Assembly (NCBI GenBank): GCA_963969345.1 | Contig: OZ017770.1 | Span: 2,241,246-2,305,245, forward strand | Direction: 5' to 3' | Source: Turbatrix aceti | Lineage: Eukaryota; Nematoda; Chromadorea; Rhabditida; Panagrolaimidae | DNA length: 64,000 bases | In this document: positions 11,170-24,372 of the stretch, piece by piece | How positions within the stretch are numbered: the first letter of the stretch is position 1 | Layout of the letters: every line of letters starts with the position of its first letter | The notes under the pieces: generated by a model | The model's database searches: none | What the model was told of the DNA's origin: nothing | What the model saw: the letters and a program-made list of their open reading frames with translations, nothing else | Translations under genes and position numbers: made by a program

Positions 11170-12399
11170 TTACAAATTGTAACAGATACACTTGACATCA
11201 TCGTCGTCGTTATCGCTGGCCTGTTTGGTTTCTATTTGGCCGCGGTAAGGCTTTTGAAGGGGATCCAAATGAACCGAGCTTGGCTCCGGACTGGCACGAC
11301 TATGTTGAGGGGGCACCAAGAGTGAGGGGCTCTTTGGTGCCTTAGGCGACGAGTAGTTAGAAGCGCGAAAAGATTTATTATTGCCGGCAAATCCTTGTGA
11401 TTGAGTTTCACAGACGGAAAAGGTGCTGCTGGTACGCCAGAGTCTATGCCTGAAGGTACATGAAAAAACGTAGAAAAATATGAAGTTCATTGAACTCGAT
11501 GCTACGACAATGAGATTGCTGATGTCAACACACATGGTTGCTTCCGATGAGTCTTGAAAATCGGACGAACCGATTGCGTGTTCTGCGACATCCAACGCAG
11601 TAGGCATGAGACGAGAACACAAGAATTTCGCCATTACGCACAACAGAATCTTTTCGCTGTCTGTCTGACCGGATGTATTTTGTTTAGCTGCCATTTTGAT
11701 GCGGGTTTTAGCCGCCTTTCTCAGAACTATCCAAATTCTGAATGACATGGCAAAGAGAACGACGTAGGGTAGTAGGGAGTAGAATAAAAGTCCCCCAACA
11801 ATTCGGTATCCAATCATGTACACTTGGTTGTTTACGAGATGTGTTTGGGTCAAATAATAGCTACCGATTTCCTCTAAAGGTAGGACGTCCAATTCAAAAT
11901 ATCTCGGAAACGAGAAGCACAATGCCATTATGCAAGTGATAAAGAGCGAACGGTGTATTTCATTGTATGTCATTGGTCTGGCGGTAAGAGGTGAACAAAG
12001 CGTTCGATACCTGTCAAACATGAGTGCGCACATGAGCCACACGCTTGCTGTTAGTACGGTATTACTGAGTAGGTAGTAAAATGGAAAAAAGTGAATATAA
12101 GCTCCCATCGTACCATTAAGCAGTGCAGGCACGCAATACATGAGTAAGGCACTAATCAGCAGCGTTGTGTCAATGTACGACATCCAGAGGAGATAGATGT
12201 AGATTCTCGGTCTCGTGGACTGGCCATGGTGGATGCCATTTCCGTGGTCGGAGCGGCGGAATGACGCTCCTCGCATGGAGTACGTTCTGTCGTGACCAGT
12301 GAGACCACGCATCGTTAAAACGTAGACGGTCAGTCCATTAAGCCATGTGCCAACAACAACCAAAACAGCAGTCAACGGGCCGTTTATAAAATACGGCAT
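11170..12399 (-). CDS. Class A neuropeptide GPCR, FMRFamide-receptor-like
   Basis: A seven-helix receptor of 409 aa encoded by one long exon. Helices are visible in order: TM1 begins at about residue 8, TM3 ends in the DRY motif (DRYRTLCSPL), TM5 is followed by a basic loop (RKAAKTRIK), TM6 contains FLCSRLMPTAL, and TM7 reads SNLIVVASSSMNFIFFYVF, where NFIFFY replaces NPxxY. This TM7 and the SSMNF pattern are typical of invertebrate FMRFamide/FRPR receptors. The C-terminal tail is Ser/Pro-rich and ends DDDDVKCICYNL, with two Cys that could be palmitoylated. The N-terminus before TM1 is only a few residues, shorter than usual. An acceptor-like TTTTAG lies 13 nt upstream (12413-12415), so an upstream coding exon may be missing from this model. 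The ligand is unknown; the family assignment is from motifs only. Confidence 0.8.
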   Translation of the reverse strand: MPYFINGPLTAVLVVVGTWLNGLTVYVLTMRGLTGHDRTYSMRGASFRRSDHGNGIHHGQSTRPRIYIYLLWMSYIDTTLLISALLMYCVPALLNGTMGAYIHFFPFYYLLSNTVLTASVWLMCALMFDRYRTLCSPLTARPMTYNEIHRSLFITCIMALCFSFPRYFELDVLPLEEIGSYYLTQTHLVNNQVYMIGYRIVGGLLFYSLLPYVVLFAMSFRIWIVLRKAAKTRIKMAAKQNTSGQTDSEKILLCVMAKFLCSRLMPTALDVAEHAIGSSDFQDSSEATMCVDISNLIVVASSSMNFIFFYVFSCTFRHRLWRTSSTFSVCETQSQGFAGNNKSFRASNYSSPKAPKSPSLLVPPQHSRASPEPSSVHLDPLQKPYRGQIETKQASDNDDDDVKCICYNL

Positions 12400-12415
12400 T
12401 CTCCGGGTTGATCTA

Positions 12416-15409
12416 AAAGCGAAGAGAACAAATCAAAGCTTGCCGGAGCAACAATAACAAACAATTAAGCAATCAAACGGCACTTCAAAAAATAAAATTT
12501 TATGATGCCCAAATTCTCACGATGTTAGATTTTTAAGCTCCTAACATAATGGCTTTAGAACAGTTACTACAAACAATTAACACAAACGTTAAGTGCCTTA
12601 ATGATAGAAAAGAGCAGCACAGAGTGAAACATTAGTTTTTTAAACAACTTAAAAAAATAAAATATTTCCTGTTAGTCTAAACAAAAGATAAACAAAGCAA
12701 CAGTCCACAATGATGCCACTGAGTGGAGAAGACGCATCCTTCAATTATTTCAATAAACCACGCACCATCTCAAGTTTGCAGTGGTACCCCCACTATTAAT
12801 GAACAAATTTTAAGCTCAAGTTTTATTTTTTATTAATCAAACAACTGCTTAATAAAGTAATGGACGGATGTTTGAAGAGACAATATCATAAAAAGCGCGA
12901 ACGGATGGAAAAAAAGTTTAATATATAGTTGCGCATTCTAAGAAAATAGCAACCAAGCAATAAATAAAACCCGACAATTTGATTCCCCGCTGGTGAAGCA
13001 GAACTCTTTTCTTGGTTTGCACATCTGAGTAAAGTGGTAGATATGGACTTTGCATCATTCATATTCGGGTAATTTATTGAAGTTTAAAACACTTGATTTT
13101 TGAGGCCAAGTATTTTTTTCTAGCATTACGCAAGCAGGAACGGACACGGTGTTAAAAAACAACAGAATTACCAAATGAATTAGTGTCTAAGTCTTGTCGC
13201 ATCCCCATTGATTATTGTACTATAAAGCTAGTAGAACAATGGCGTCGTCGTGCTACAAAAAAAGGATTTTAGAAAAAAAAGGGATAACATGACGCGGAAT
13301 CTCTTTGGTTCTAGAAACCTGTTAGTTTAACTGCATTAGCCTTGTTCGAAGTCCAATTTCATTTTTTAGTGAAAAAAATATTCGGAAATGTTTTATGAAT
13401 AAATTCACAAGTTTGAAGGGTTTACTATCGCACTATTATGATAATGTCGCACACGCTTGAAAGTTAAGTAACATAGGGGGACACAAAAAATTAGCCAATA
13501 ATGGCTTTTTCTTCCTTATAATGCGGAAGATTTTGTTTTCCAAAATGATGGAAGCAAATTATATATATAGGAAATCAACATGAATGAAACGTATGTTTTT
13601 GACAACAAAAATAGTGTAATTAAAGGACTGATGAGTAACTAAGAACATAATGTTGTTTGTGGCAACTAGGTATTCTATTTTTGTGAATACGGTCTTAATT
13701 TCGAAGCAATGACTATGCAAGCAATTGAAACAGTTTCCGTCTCCTGCCAGACTTGTCTGGTGATCAAACGCAAAAAGATAATGCACAAAACAGATTGCGC
13801 CGAAATCTAAGCCGAATACCACAAATCTACGAGGAAGTCACGCTCAGAGGCAACATCGGATTGAATTTACGCTAAAACAATTTTAATTTGACGGAAGTAA
13901 TGGTTGTGTAACGCAAACAGTTCGTCAAGATGGCCACCACGACCAAAAAAAAGACGATTAAGTTGTCTTCCCTTGTTTCTGGCAGAGTTTATAGTAAAGA
14001 GAGAGAAAAAAGAAGTGAAAAATTTGTGAACAAAAATCTAGTAAGACCACCGAAACGAGGCGTCGTGCAAAGTTAGATGTGTCTCCACGACGTGGTCTGA
14101 ATAGCCAAACGCCGTGATTCACTCCGGAACCTCGCCACTACCGCTCGCTTGTCAATACATCATTGTGGGTCTCTTTCTTCAAAAAAAAGAAGTTTTTTCC
14201 GTTTTCTTTATCACCAAATGGCAGTAATTGAAAGTACTGTCTTTTGTAAACCGATATAAAAACTTAAAAAAGCCCCCTCAGATAACAGCAAAGACCAAGC
14301 GAGCATCGAATTCCAGACTAAAAATATGAAGAACGTATTACAAAAATTAACCGTATCAGAAACTAGCAGAGCAGAAGTCGTCCCGCCCGCTTTCTAACAG
14401 CATTTTCTGTAAATTTTTTAGACAGCGGAAGAAAAGAATATGTTAACTTGTCCGTTTTTGGATTTTACTGACAACAGAAGTGCCAAAAAAGTTCCCATTG
14501 AAGGATGACGTCGTTATGCAAATCAGTATGGCAGAAAAGATTAGGTATTAGTCATAAGTTGTTGTCTGGTTCCTGTGTAAGTATTTGGACCAATTTAAGG
14601 GGCATGCGGAAAATTTTTTCAACATGGTACAACAAGTCCACACGGCCTTCTATTTATTTAAGTTCGATGATTTCCTACTGCTGGAAGTGGAAAAAAATGT
14701 TGCCGTTATTAAGCCTTAACGAAACTAGTCACAATCAAAGTTCCAGGCTAAATAAATGTCCTTTTCACCCCCTTCGGAGAAAATCGCTGCAGCAAAGTGC
14801 ATACCAAATGAATGATCAACGTCGTTTTTGCATTCTAAAAACTGTTTTAATCTGTATCACGTAATTTTCTCAAGCTTGTATATTGGTACAAGTATTAATA
14901 TTATATTGCTTGAAAACATTTTGTTTTGAATATACTACGTGCAAAAAAAATCAAGAGGAAAGTTGAGACATTTCTTCACGCGATGTCAATGATGTAAGAA
15001 ACGTCTGAATCGTCAAATGCGAAGCATGAGCTTGTTGTTATCGTCCCCAGAAGCTAGACTCATCCAAAGGTCAAAACACGAAGGGATTATGCTTTTATAA
15101 AATTCATTTGTTTTTTAATAAAAAAACATTCGCATAACCATCAGAAAAGCATTTCCTTGTCAGAAAATGACCTCAAAAAATTTCAACAATAACAATGTCC
15201 TTGATTTTGAAAACGTGTCGTTCGGTAAATGATAATCGTTGTTATTATTCCGAGCATAATGGCGGCGTTCAATGTCGAAATACTAAAAAAAGATTTTATG
15301 TCCGCTTGCTAAATATTTTTATTGCATACAGCTTCTGTCGCTGTCGGACACCATGGCGCCGAGGGGAAGTGAAGCGGGTAGGGGTTGCAGTCAGCGTTTA
15401 ACGGTCATA
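12416..15409. other. Non-coding interval, AT-rich
   Basis: About 3 kb upstream of the GPCR and downstream of IFT22 with no convincing exon. Open frames at 13559-13822 (-) and 14505-14864 (+) look random. An N-terminal exon of the GPCR could lie here, but I could not place one. Confidence 0.45.
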
Positions 15410-16257
15410 CTAGATGTCAACTTCGTTGAAGACTTGAACCAGAAATTTGTTAAAATCGTTCTTGAGGATGTCGCCTTCACGATCTATATTTGACGGTGTA
15501 ATGGTGATGCCGGACATCTCTGGAGGGAGTCGAAAATCGGCAATTGACGAATCGTTTGTTTGTTCGCCGATACGATGGAGGAGTATGATTACGCGTTCGT
15601 TGCTGAGACCTGTCTTGACGACAAATTCATTGTACCTGCAATTTTAATGTTCACAAACATGTATAAGTGTTGCAAGTGGCAAGATTAATTTTTAAAATTG
15701 CCGTTTCAGTTGTAAAAAAATGATCGTTACAAATATGTGCGCGCGTGTCTGGTAAATGAGCCGCGAAGAGATTTTTTTTTCGATTTTGAGCCTCGTTTTA
15801 CATAAAAATATTTTTTTTGTAAAACATAACAAGAATCAGCAACTCAAGGGTGCACGTCATTGTTACTTTGTTTTCAACCCGCAACTTACCACTCCAATAA
15901 GTCGCCCGGCTGTGCTTTGTCTGGATCGGCGACAATGACCGTTGCGTGCGCGCCATCTCGCATTGCAGGCCAGCATTCCTGATACCGTTTACTACCACTA
16001 CAGTCCCACAATTCGATGATCTTGTTCGGCGTATTGCTGATGTTAAAATCGCCTGATTCTAATTCTAGGATTCTCACGCCTTTGGTTTCTCGATATTCTT
16101 TGCTAACAGATTCTATAGTGTCCGCCACATAACTCGAGATGCTGGACTTGCCGGACTGAAAATATTTTCAAATTTTTGAATCGAATACTAGTGAAAAAGT
16201 TTCTACCTTTGAAGGACCAACAATACAGATCTTAACACTGTAGATGTCTTCCATCAT
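15410..16257 (-). CDS. ifta-2: Intraflagellar transport protein IFT22 / RABL5 (Rab-like small GTPase)
   Basis: This is a small GTPase-like subunit of the IFT-B complex that acts in cilia. Three exons: 16257-16207, 16155-15890, 15636 or, by frame, 15635-15410; 180 aa with exact frame closure using 15635. The P-loop is GPSKSGKS (14-21). The IFT22/RABL5 signatures are clear: GVRILELE, IIELWDCSGSKRYQECWPAM and a WY right after the DLLE helix. The DCSG in place of the canonical DxxGQ is typical of this subfamily, which lacks the ordinary Rab switch II. There is no C-terminal prenylation cysteine (the end is FNEVDI), as in RABL5. In C. elegans the orthologue is ifta-2. A second Met codon follows the first directly (16254), so either could be the start. 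I found no RFX X-box within about 150 bp upstream. Confidence 0.93.
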
Positions 16258-16267
16258 CTTTGTCTGG

Positions 16268-16288
16268 CACCAGGTTGAATGCCTGGTG
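16268..16288. repeat. Short perfect inverted repeat in the IFT22 5' leader
   Basis: CACCAGG at 16268-16274 and CCTGGTG at 16282-16288 form a 7-bp stem with a 7-nt loop, starting 11 nt upstream of the first IFT22 ATG. It could fold as an RNA hairpin in the 5' UTR. Chance occurrence is possible. Confidence 0.4.
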
Positions 16289-19200
16289 GTTAGTTTGGGT
16301 CACTTGTTCGTTTTCGGCTCGTCGCTATGACTACCGCATACATCATTTGACGGAGTTTAAAAAAATCTCCGCGCAACAAGATTAACAGAATGCATGCAAA
16401 GAGACCTTTTTAGGATTATTCCTCAACACGAAGAAAACTTTTAATTCATTTTGCCTCTCATGTTTCTGTCTAGTCGGATTTTTTTTTCGTGCGGGAAAAA
16501 ATTAGGTAACCGTTGGCCCCTAGAGGACAACTAAGCCAACAAAGGGGTTGGAAACCATGAAGGCGGCAAGACAATGGTCAAGGGATAGAATACATGACGC
16601 CCTTTGACTTATTGATGCCCATTTTGTGCGTCAAACAAATTGAGCTTTTCTAAAGCCTTCAGGGAGCATGGTAAAACAGAGAATAGAAAGCCATCTATCG
16701 CTATGGTTGTTCTTCGAAGCCTGAAAACTGTCACTTATTCCATTAGCAAAGCCCTGGTTGCACCAGAGGATGCAATATGTGGTATATATATTTTTTTTTT
16801 AAATAGCGAGCATCGCGCAGAGCGATACGTCATCCAGGATCCACACGTCTTCCCGTGGTCATTGTAATAGATTTGTTGAGTGATGCCGCCTTCCATTTCA
16901 TTAATTTTTTGGAAGAACCGTTGACCAGTTTTCACATGTTTGGATTTTTACGACCATTATAGAGAAGGTCATTTTGTTGAGACTTTTTTTCAACTACACC
17001 ATTTGTTCGCATTGTGGCACTCAAGTTGTCAGTCGAAGAGAAAGTAGAAAAAAACACGTTTTTTCTGTGGGAAGCTGATTACATTATTTTTTGTTTTTGA
17101 TTTTGACGTGAAAATTATGGTCGCCTATCGGAGTTTTATATCTTGATTTTTCCATCATTTTTTAATTTGTTGGAAAAAACGGTAGCAAAAAAAAGAAATC
17201 ATTTGTCAAAAAATCCAAGGCAACGAGGCAGGACACAACTGCGACCTATTGACTTGGGCATGCTTCAAATTTCATCTTATCCTTGTCTCCCCTATTTCAT
17301 TTTTTTTGTAACTACCAATTTTGGCAGCGTCTCGTATATTCGGCGGCTTTTGTTTCCTGTCAGCCGTAAGGGATAAAACACGCGCCGACTCGAATGAATT
17401 GGCAGCTATGACGAACAGTGCTAATTTTTGTTTAGCGTCTTCAATGGCATAGGATGCGTAATTTGGCCAATCATCATCATTGGTGGTTTTGGAAAAAAAG
17501 TGTCTCGTTTTGCTCTGTTTTACTCGTCGACGATAGATCCCTTAATTGTATTTTTACTTTTATTTTTTGCAACATTGAAAAAATAGCGTGTGAATTTCGG
17601 TATCTAACGAACGGATAGATATCATCTCATCTTGGCACCATGGTAGGTTTATTGGCATCCGAGTAGCCCTCTGTGAATTCTTTATGACTTTTAGAAAGGC
17701 ATAAAAACGCAAAAATGTCAACGGAGCATAGGTATAAATTGTGTTTACGAGTTTTTATAAAGTTGCCGTTCTATTACGCGCTTCAAACATTGTGCAATTG
17801 CCGTTCGGGTGTGAAAATTATTGCGCGAGACTGAACAACTGTGTGTATAAAAATTTCATTGGACTCAAATTTATGAATTATACAACCGGATATTCAGTCA
17901 GAACTTTTGCCTGTTAGCTGCTTGCATCTCGTTTCTCGTTTTCTCATCTTGAGTCCTTTGGTGTGTTGCATTCGTTAATTTGTAAAGTTATTTCGCCTGG
18001 GAATCCTGCTGCGCAAAGGCGTGTACATGTGAGCGCATATTATGGTATTTGGGAAAAAAATTTTGTTCGAATGAAGACAAAATCATTCCACATTCCTCAA
18101 TTTTGAAAATTTGTTGGCATTAATGTGTAATTTAGAATATTCCACGCCTCATTGCGGCAAATTCGCATGCTTGGATGGGAACTGGCTAAGCCGATCGGTT
18201 AAGCAAGTGTTCCCTTTTTCTTTTCAGTATAGTTATTTCTTTTAGTTGGTCCGATGAATAATGGCCTTTAAAAAATATTGCGATGCACTGGGCTGACTGC
18301 TGATCCTACAAGGTTGGCCATATTGTTTCGCGCATAATCCGCTTATCACTCCTTCGCCACGTCTGACCACCGTTGCAGAGATTGACGTTACAGATACATC
18401 AAGGTGACAGGTATCTGCGAATCATCCGCCAACTTGTCTCTAGCAAGTTTGCTGTCTTACACACCTCGATGGTGAGATACGAGATAATTTGCGCAAGACT
18501 TGTCAAAAAATGGCAAATGGGTGACAGTTCATCCACATCGGCAAGTTAACCACTACCTTTCCCACTTCCGACCAACTGGTTCTTTACCCACCCCCTCCTG
18601 CGTGGCAGGAAGTCATAATTATCGAGTTTAACGCTAATTATCCCGATCGAAGCCCGACCTAAAGTTTTTGAGGTTATGAGGACTGGTCGCGACCTGCAGC
18701 AGCTGCTGCGTGGTTTGTACACGAGCGAGGCAGACGTCCATCATCCCAGAGCTCAGCGACTGTTACCTTTTTAGTAGCGTGAACAATACCTTTTATTTAC
18801 CCGTTTAGTTTGGCCACCCTGGTCTGCCGTGTTTGTGGCCCGGACAAATTAGGCTTTATTTGCACTTTTTGACATTCGTGGTGTGACGTCTTGTCATCGA
18901 ATTGCAATTCTTCCGATTGTTGGCACTTTGTCAACATTTGCAGGTGTTTGCGCCAACAGGATGCAGAGATACCGCGGTCAAGTCACCCATTGTTTCCTCG
19001 CCTATCTGTCATATTGGTCCAATTTATTACAACCCTTCGTTTTTGCTTTACCACCCGACCCGAGCCGAATAGTGGTTACGGATATTTAACCCATAGCCCC
19101 CCCTCTTTCCTTTGTTGTCTAATTACCGTCGACACTATAGGCGCTATTGAGGCATGCTTTCATTCTTGACCCCTTGATCGTTATCTGTCCGCTCAGAAAT

Positions 19201-22200
19201 CACATTTAGTCCCAAAAATGTTATATACGATTTGCCGCATCATTTGGCAGCTTTGTCGGTGTTGCGCGCCGCCGCTATTGTCTTCTCTTCGGCAAGGTTA
19301 GCAAAGTGTGGCGTTACGCTCTCATTTCTGACATATTTTTTCCATCCTTAAAATTTTTTTGGTTTAAACCTGTTCGTTTTTTGACCGGAAACTGCTTTTA
19401 TCGTCCATTGTCTTGAATTATACCAATTCCATCTTTGCGGTTGATTTGTTTCCTACTTTTTGAATGTTGTTTTGGTAGTGGTGACGATTTCATACCTGGT
19501 ATCAAGTGCATACCGGAGATGGCACACTACGATCTATAGTACAAGCTCTCCATTGGATGATCTCCTCCACACGACATGGGTTAAGTGTGTTTGGCAACGG
19601 CTGACATTAGCTGCACTCAGAAACCTCACAAAAACCACACTTGACATAGCGCGTATTTCTTGAAGTCTCCACACCGCAGCAGCATCTCACTCTTGACTAC
19701 ATCGTGTAGTTGACACTTAGTCATCTCATTTCAGGCCAAAATATTGCCCCGACCTAGGCGATGAAATTTCGGTAGTTCTACTGTTATCGAGTTGAAGACG
19801 GAAGAGGAAGAAGGGATATGACAGTCGATGTCCTCCAAGCAAGGGAGTATTAAAATGTGGTTTCAAGATTTCCCCGTTGATAACTTTACACATTGCTAGT
19901 TAGCTTTATTTGGACTTTCTTTAAAGTTGTCAACAGATACAGTGACAGTTTCACTCAGTATTGTTTATTTTGCGTGCCCATCTTCTCCATTGTCTAGATG
20001 GCTTGAGGAAATGGAAAAATTCTCTGTCGCTTGTTTTAGTACAAGTATTTATTTGAAAAAAAGGACATGTATATTTCCGAAATGATTTCCTGCACTCATT
20101 TCTTCCATTAATGCACAAAAGTCATTTTCTGGTTAGATTTTTTTGCCGCCAACTGCAAAGCTCATCGTTTACACATTTCACATTGCCGACAAAACAACTA
20201 CGCTCTCGCATTTGCATAATTGCAATTCACAGCTTCGTTTTCTCGGTTTCACCTATTTTGCATGCAATTTGTAAGGCGACACCAAATTTATTTCAGATTT
20301 TTTTGGGGTTTAGAAAAAAATGGATTTCCGCTGTAACGGTTCTTTTTAAACCCAGTTTATTTTTAGTCGTTGAAAAAAAACGATTACGCCTCGATTATCC
20401 CTGGTTCATGGCTTCCGATATTGGTTTCATCCATGCACTTAACCTTTTATGGGATTAACCGTCTCTCTTACTTACTCTCCTTGGCGCAACGTGCGGGTAG
20501 ACGAGTGTTTCCAAAAAATCCCAGCATGCTTTCTGAGCAAACTTAAGACGACCTGAACCCTGCTAATACCATGTTTGAATACTGCACACCACAAAATAGC
20601 ATTCATGGTAGCTGTTCTTCTCCAAAATTTTGCTTGTATTGCCTTCTGTGAGACGATGCTGTTGTGACCACAACCCCCAAATAGCCGACGAGAAGGAAAC
20701 AATAAGCCAAATGAGCACTTTGCCTTTGAGAGATGGCAAATCACCAAATTTGGGTCGCTGTAATGTTGCTTTCGGCATTTGCTTTTCTTTACACCAGTAA
20801 TGATGTACGCAGCCGTATGGTAGCGCGTTCCTCGTTTCAAAGTCAGACTGCGACCTTTTTTGGTACTTTTGTAAATCAATGACCCGTGTCAATGGCTGGA
20901 GACAAAAAACTGTAGAATCGCGGAACGGGAAAGAAAACATCTTAACGCGTGGCGATCGGCTTTAGCAATAAAAGTCAAAAGGAAAGACCGACTTTTTGGG
21001 CTTCCTTTGTTTCCCTTGTTTCATGTCAAAAAGCGGCGTTTTATGCCAGTTTCGCGCATTTTGCTGTTTTTACCACCTTTGTGCCAGCAAGGCAGGTTTT
21101 TCGGTGAAGAAATACAATCTCGAGTCAGATGTTTAGCGTTCAAGTTTTTTTTCGACATTTGAGACCGTGGGAGAGACGGTCATTTATCGTACACATGTCA
21201 CTGTTTGGGGTTGCGCGTTGGCAACGTCTCGCGCGGAGCAGCTAACCAACTAACAGTGCCAGTCGTTGTTGCGCACCTTTCTTCCTGCTGTGTTTTTATA
21301 ACCTGGAATGACTCTTCTGTATATTAATGCACTAATGCAACACCGGAAAATCAACACGACCATTGTTTTATCGCCGTCTGACTTACTTCGACACTGTCTT
21401 GACCTCCGTTATTCACTTAGCGTTACCCCGGATGACTTTTGTCCTGCTTTGTTTTCGTATCAGCCATCTTCTCCACTTTAAAATAATTTTCATTGTGCTG
21501 TGCCGGCTTTGGTCATGATGGGGACATTTAGCTCGCCGGACACAGGACAGCGTAATCACTCTACAGGGCATCATGGCTTTCCGCGGGTTGCACTCGAGAA
21601 TGGACTCCACTATGCAAATCGCTTTCCTCTCATCCGCTACCGAGGTCGTCGCTCGCGCGCCCTGTGGAATTTGCCGGTACCCGCAACTGTCCTTCGCGTG
21701 TGTTGTCTGATTTTCGAGGTTTTGGAATCCTGTCAAAATACCCCCTAAATTGCAATGATCATTTTACCCCTCCGTCACATCCCAAATGTTGCAGCTTGTG
21801 CGACTCAAACAAAAAAAATTAAATAGACTCCCTTACACGTCGCTGTTAACCTTGAAGCCATTTATAATGTACTTTTGACAACCGCAGGTTGTCACTTTTC
21901 CTTGCCAGGCGTCGTAAATTTCAGTGAAGATAGTCGACAGCTCTACGCCTTTTACGGAAAGCAGATGGTATTTTTTGTGTTTCTGATCGGTGCGTGCCTC
22001 CCTGGTAATTTATAACCTTTCAATGCCTCGGTGACGTTTTGGGTTATTGTTTTAATCTTGGGAGAGCTATAAAAACTGTTATTTCTACACCCCTGCCCTC
22101 AACAAGTCAACTTGGCCCATCTCGTGTCATAAAAGGGGAGATATACAAACTCAATGAGAATATTGCTTTTTAACTGCGGGAACGAACCTCCTTCCTGGCC

Positions 22201-24372
22201 ACCACCATCGTCATCGCCCTTATGCCTGTGTATATATATACATATACGCCTTTGCAACATTTGGAACGTCTTGAAGCGGCTCTCTTGAAAAATGCAATCT
22301 CGTCAAAACATTTCGAATGCAAAATTGGCTTTGTTTGTCGCAAGTCATTCGTGTTTGTTAATGTGCCGCTCCTGAGTGATATCTTTCTTGTTCGTTGACA
22401 TTGGCGGCCACGGCCGTAAAGCTGTCTTCTTTTGTTAGTTAACGCGTTCAAAACATGTCGTAATCGGCAACACATTCGCAAACCTATCTCCGTGTGCATC
22501 GTTCCTTAGCCACTTGAATCATGCGCTAAGGGGCACTCATCGCGCCGAGCCGAGGATGCCATAACTCTTCCTTCCATCCGCGCGGGCGCGCGGGCGCAAT
22601 ATCAAGTACGCGATGGTGAGCCCGAGAAAAAAGTTGGACATTCCACCGCACCCCAAACTTGATACCAGGCTTTTAGGGGATTTCTGGGTTGTCTCTTCAC
22701 AGCATGTGTACGCATGCGAACGCCATAAACACGATTTATTCAGATTTGCTTAAACTTTTTGCATGTTGTGGTTGTCTGTTGAAAAGGGGTATGTATGTAA
22801 TCACCAAGGTCGTAAATGAAGAGCAAACGACCTGTTTGCATTTTTCGGCTTGGGTTTTTTTTGTCAGTCTAACCCCGGTAGCTTTTACGATTGCGTTTAT
22901 TTGATATGGTTGATCAGTATGTCGTTCATCTATCCACCGCCCCCTTCTCCATCACCTACCGTCTTCTTTCCGGGGTTTTGGAGGAGTCAATCAACTGAGG
23001 CAACGGGGTGAAAGAAATTCACCGCACGAGCCTCTCATCTTTCGGGGCAGGTGTAAAAATTGCCCTTCCTATTCCTTCATGAGTTTTCGCAACGAATTTC
23101 GTCTAATCTGCTATTACCAACGTGTACGGCGACATCTTACGCTTCGGTGATTGTTCGCGTATTAGATAGAAGTCGTTGGCGCCACAAGATTGCACTTCCT
23201 TCACATATTATCGCAAAGTTTTCATTGTTGCCTCCAGTCTTGTTGTGGACTGACTTTGTTCTCAAAGTGGACACCGGTCAACATCAGGAGGAGGAACGGC
23301 GCAATAATCTTTGCGAACTGCGTGCTGTGTTTTAAATGGCCCTGGTCCCATTTATGTACTGCTTGGATTACAATTCACTGCAAAAATATTCCATTAACTT
23401 GGTTACTTCCTAAGTGGCTGGCTCGGAGGCAAAATTGAAACTGATTAAACGTACGGTGTTCAAAGGCGCGTGCAAAAAGTAACAAATGACAGTGGCATTA
23501 GTTTTGAGTAGCAATGAAAAGGGATATGCTAGGACAAAAATAGCTAGGACAGGCGGCAGGCATGCCTTGTTGCGCGCGTCTGTTCATCTGGGACTGGCAC
23601 GTAACCCTCTACTCTTCGTGACCCCCTCTATGCTGTTCCTCTCATTCATTGCGTTCTGGTTTAATATGTGCCGTAGTTTCATTGCAAATGAATCGTCTGC
23701 CTTATTCAGCTGCCTATACGGGAATGGCATAGGGAAGACCAGACGTTCGGCTGTCGTTTTGTTTCTAAGGGGGATCGTGGATGGCGCACAGGCTCAAATT
23801 GCAACTACCGGCATCTCTTTTTAGTTGCACTCTCGAAGCAGTGAACTGGATTTTCTTGCGCCCTCTCTATGCCCTCTTACTCCAGCGCCTCATCCATCTT
23901 TGAGTTGCACAGATACTAATCTCCCTTTCTGTGGTGTAGTACCCAGCTTCTTACTTTCTATTGTCCCAGAAATAAAGCTCTTTTTTTCCTTAACAATATT
24001 TTTAATTGTAATTTGTCCTTTTTTGTGGTCCCGCCTGTCTCACCCCGCCGCCAGCAAGCTTTTTGCGATGTCCAGGCCGCGATTGACTGACCGCCCAGAG
24101 GTGGCAAGGGTGTCTCCGGGACACACTCTTTCTTGTTCTTAACTTGTCGGGGTGGAGTGTCAACGCTTATATCCACTTCATTTTACCGAGAGTACATTAA
24201 TTCAATTTTGCATATGTCACCAGTCTTCTGTATGCCTTTTTGCGAAAAACACCCCATGTGTCATGTTTTTGCGTGTCTTGATGCTTATGCGTTCTGATTT
24301 TGAGCTGTCGCGCTTGTATATGTCCACGCAAGGATTTCTCTTCAAATCATGCTTCTTTTTCAGCAATGTGTA
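16289..24372. other. 8-kb non-coding interval between divergent genes
   Basis: This lies between the start of IFT22 (-) and the start of plexin (+). I found no exon with family resemblance. It contains homopolymer T/A runs, a GC-rich run of CGCGGGCGCG near 22582 and a TA-rich run near 22226. It is the largest empty stretch in the window and probably holds plexin regulatory DNA and perhaps non-coding first exons. Confidence 0.5.

Noticed and set aside
11611..11700. QTD string in the third intracellular loop of the GPCR
   Set aside because: A single occurrence (SGQTDSEK) without periodicity; not comparable with the K2P array.
14505..14864. 119-aa plus-strand open frame
   Set aside because: No family resemblance, AT-driven composition, and no consistent splice or polyadenylation signals.
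16258..16420. RFX X-box expected upstream of an IFT gene
   Set aside because: No RYYNYY-N(1-3)-RRNRAC site was found in about 150 bp; the inverted repeat there has a 7-nt loop and does not fit.
20472..20940. Overlapping minus-strand open frames of 135 and 125 aa in the IFT22-plexin gap
   Set aside because: Both frames are open over the same DNA, with no domain, signal peptide or splice support; composition looks random.
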